From NCBI GenBank assembly GCA_007130555.1, contig SLSH01000440.1:1-7403 (forward strand): a DNA stretch of 7,403 nt. The letters are read 5' to 3'. Source of the stretch: Bacteroidales bacterium. GTDB lineage: Bacteria > Bacteroidota > Bacteroidia > Bacteroidales > ML635J-15. Position numbers and translations under genes: made by a program. How positions within the stretch are numbered: the stretch's first letter is position 1; the number at the start of each line of letters is the position of its first letter. Positions 6,645 to 7,403 of the stretch are shown here, in pieces. The notes under the pieces were generated by a model, which was not told the origin of the DNA, did no database searches, and worked only from the letters and a program-made list of their open reading frames with translations.

Positions 6645-7403
6645 TTAAGTATTTTTCTCAAAATATTTTTTTGCAATTTTTAAAAATTCTTTATCCACAT
6701 CAAGAATTTCTGCAATTTTTATTGCTTCGGCAGGTACATTGTCGTCATTTGTTTCGGTCAAAGAATAATCAATATAATCATTAATATTTTTCATTGTAAT
6801 TTTTTTGGTTGATTTATGTCCGCTTAACCCTTTGACCCTGAGTTTACGACATTTTGTTTTAATCCCGCCGTAATGTGTAGTAATAAGACTCTTAATATTA
6901 TTTTTTGAAAGAATTTCGATACAAGCCATAACAATTGCCTTACCTTCATCGGGGTTTGTTGTACGAGCTAATTCATCAATTAAAACAAGTATTTTTTCTT
7001 TCTTTTTTCCTGCAATAATTATTTTATTTACATTTAAAATTTCAGTAGCAAACGAAGACAACCCTGATATTTCGGATTGCGGTTCATCAATGTTTATCAT
7101 TATTTTTGCAACAGGTTCTATTATTGCAGTTTTTGCAGGGATAAAAAAGCCAAATTGAAAAAGATACTGAGCCAACGCAACTGTTCTTAAAAGTACGGTT
7201 TTTCCCGTCATATTTGCTCCCGTGATTAAATTCGGTTCGGAATTAAAATCTAAATCAACAGGCTGAAATGTTTTGCCTTCTTTTTCCAACAATTCCTTTA
7301 TTTGAGGATTAAAAAGTTTTTTATATGATGTTTTGTCTTTTGAAATTACAGGCTTACAAAGATTGAATTCAACAGATAATATTGTTTTTGCCAATACCAC
7401 ATC
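6645..7403 (-). CDS. MutS-related ATPase, C-terminal part; candidate KamC reactivase (5' end outside window)
   Basis: The frame stays open to the window edge, and the GTG at 7398-7400 is an internal Val, so the N-terminal part lies beyond 7403. The visible 252 residues hold a complete MutS-type ABC ATPase: Walker A GANMTGKT (7197-7220), a SGLSSF signature-like segment (7050-7067), a Walker B-type LVLIDELARTT (DELARTT at 6957-6977) and the switch TTH (6873-6881). DNA-repair MutS normally reads DEIGRGTS after Walker B. Here it is DELARTTNPDEG, which, as recalled, is characteristic of the MutS-like proteins in lysine-fermentation clusters named KamC, proposed to help reactivate the B12-dependent lysine 5,6-aminomutase. 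The C-terminus (INDYIDYSLTETNDDNVPAEAIKIAEILDVDKEFLKIAKKYF) resembles the MutS-family end, where altered substrates or partners are expected to be recognised. No MutS1 mismatch-recognition domain or MutS2 Smr domain is visible. The MutS-type ATPase call is secure; the KamC call is moderate and should be tested against the upstream genes. Confidence 0.85.
   Translation of the reverse strand, partial: DVVLAKTILSVEFNLCKPVISKDKTSYKKLFNPQIKELLEKEGKTFQPVDLDFNSEPNLITGANMTGKTVLLRTVALAQYLFQFGFFIPAKTAIIEPVAKIMINIDEPQSEISGLSSFATEILNVNKIIIAGKKKEKILVLIDELARTTNPDEGKAIVMACIEILSKNNIKSLITTHYGGIKTKCRKLRVKGLSGHKSTKKITMKNINDYIDYSLTETNDDNVPAEAIKIAEILDVDKEFLKIAKKYFEKNT

Noticed and set aside
7398..7400. GTG as a start codon for the MutS-like protein
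   Set aside because: The frame continues to the right edge and the residues here (DVVLAKTILSVE) match the interior of MutS-family proteins, which have a longer N-terminal part.

Overview
The window looks like a chromosomal segment of an AT-rich member of the Bacteroidota (Bacteroidetes). Several features agree on this: a T9SS (Por) C-terminal sorting domain, a Bacteroidota-type SecG preceded by the TPR protein that usually accompanies it, a Bacteroidota-type glutamyl-tRNA synthetase insertion, TAnnTTTG promoter elements, and no Shine-Dalgarno sequences before the starts. A tentative KamC-like gene at the right edge would suit an anaerobic, lysine-fermenting lineage, but that is inference.

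Layout, left to right. (1) Positions 2-741, + strand: the end of an envelope/secretion operon, with the C-terminal part of a TPR protein and then secG two bases later. (2) Positions 787-2214, - strand: a secreted mosaic protein with Ig-like, FN3-like and FISUMP (Fibrobacter succinogenes major paralogous) domains. It converges on secG and diverges from gltX. (3) Positions 2325-3830, + strand: gltX, glutamyl-tRNA synthetase. (4) Positions 3871-5652, + strand: a large T9SS-exported surface protein with two jelly-roll-like modules around an Ig-like module. (5) Positions 5665-6630, + strand: a class I mannose-6-phosphate isomerase, 12 bases after the previous stop. (6) Positions 6645-7403, - strand: the C-terminal ATPase part of a MutS-related protein, cut by the window edge and convergent with the isomerase gene.

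The housekeeping functions are protein export (SecG), translation (GltX) and sugar-phosphate metabolism (ManA). Between them sit two accessory cell-surface proteins. Both surface proteins enter the periplasm through Sec, where SecG acts, and the second should then cross the outer membrane by T9SS. No RNA genes, CRISPR arrays, insertion sequences or phage genes were found, and coding density is high.

No clearly new multi-gene system is visible. The best leads are the hypervariable-looking C-terminus of the FISUMP protein, which resembles targets of diversity-generating retroelements although no template or reverse transcriptase is present here, and the MutS-like ATPase, which looks like a metabolic reactivase rather than a DNA-repair enzyme.
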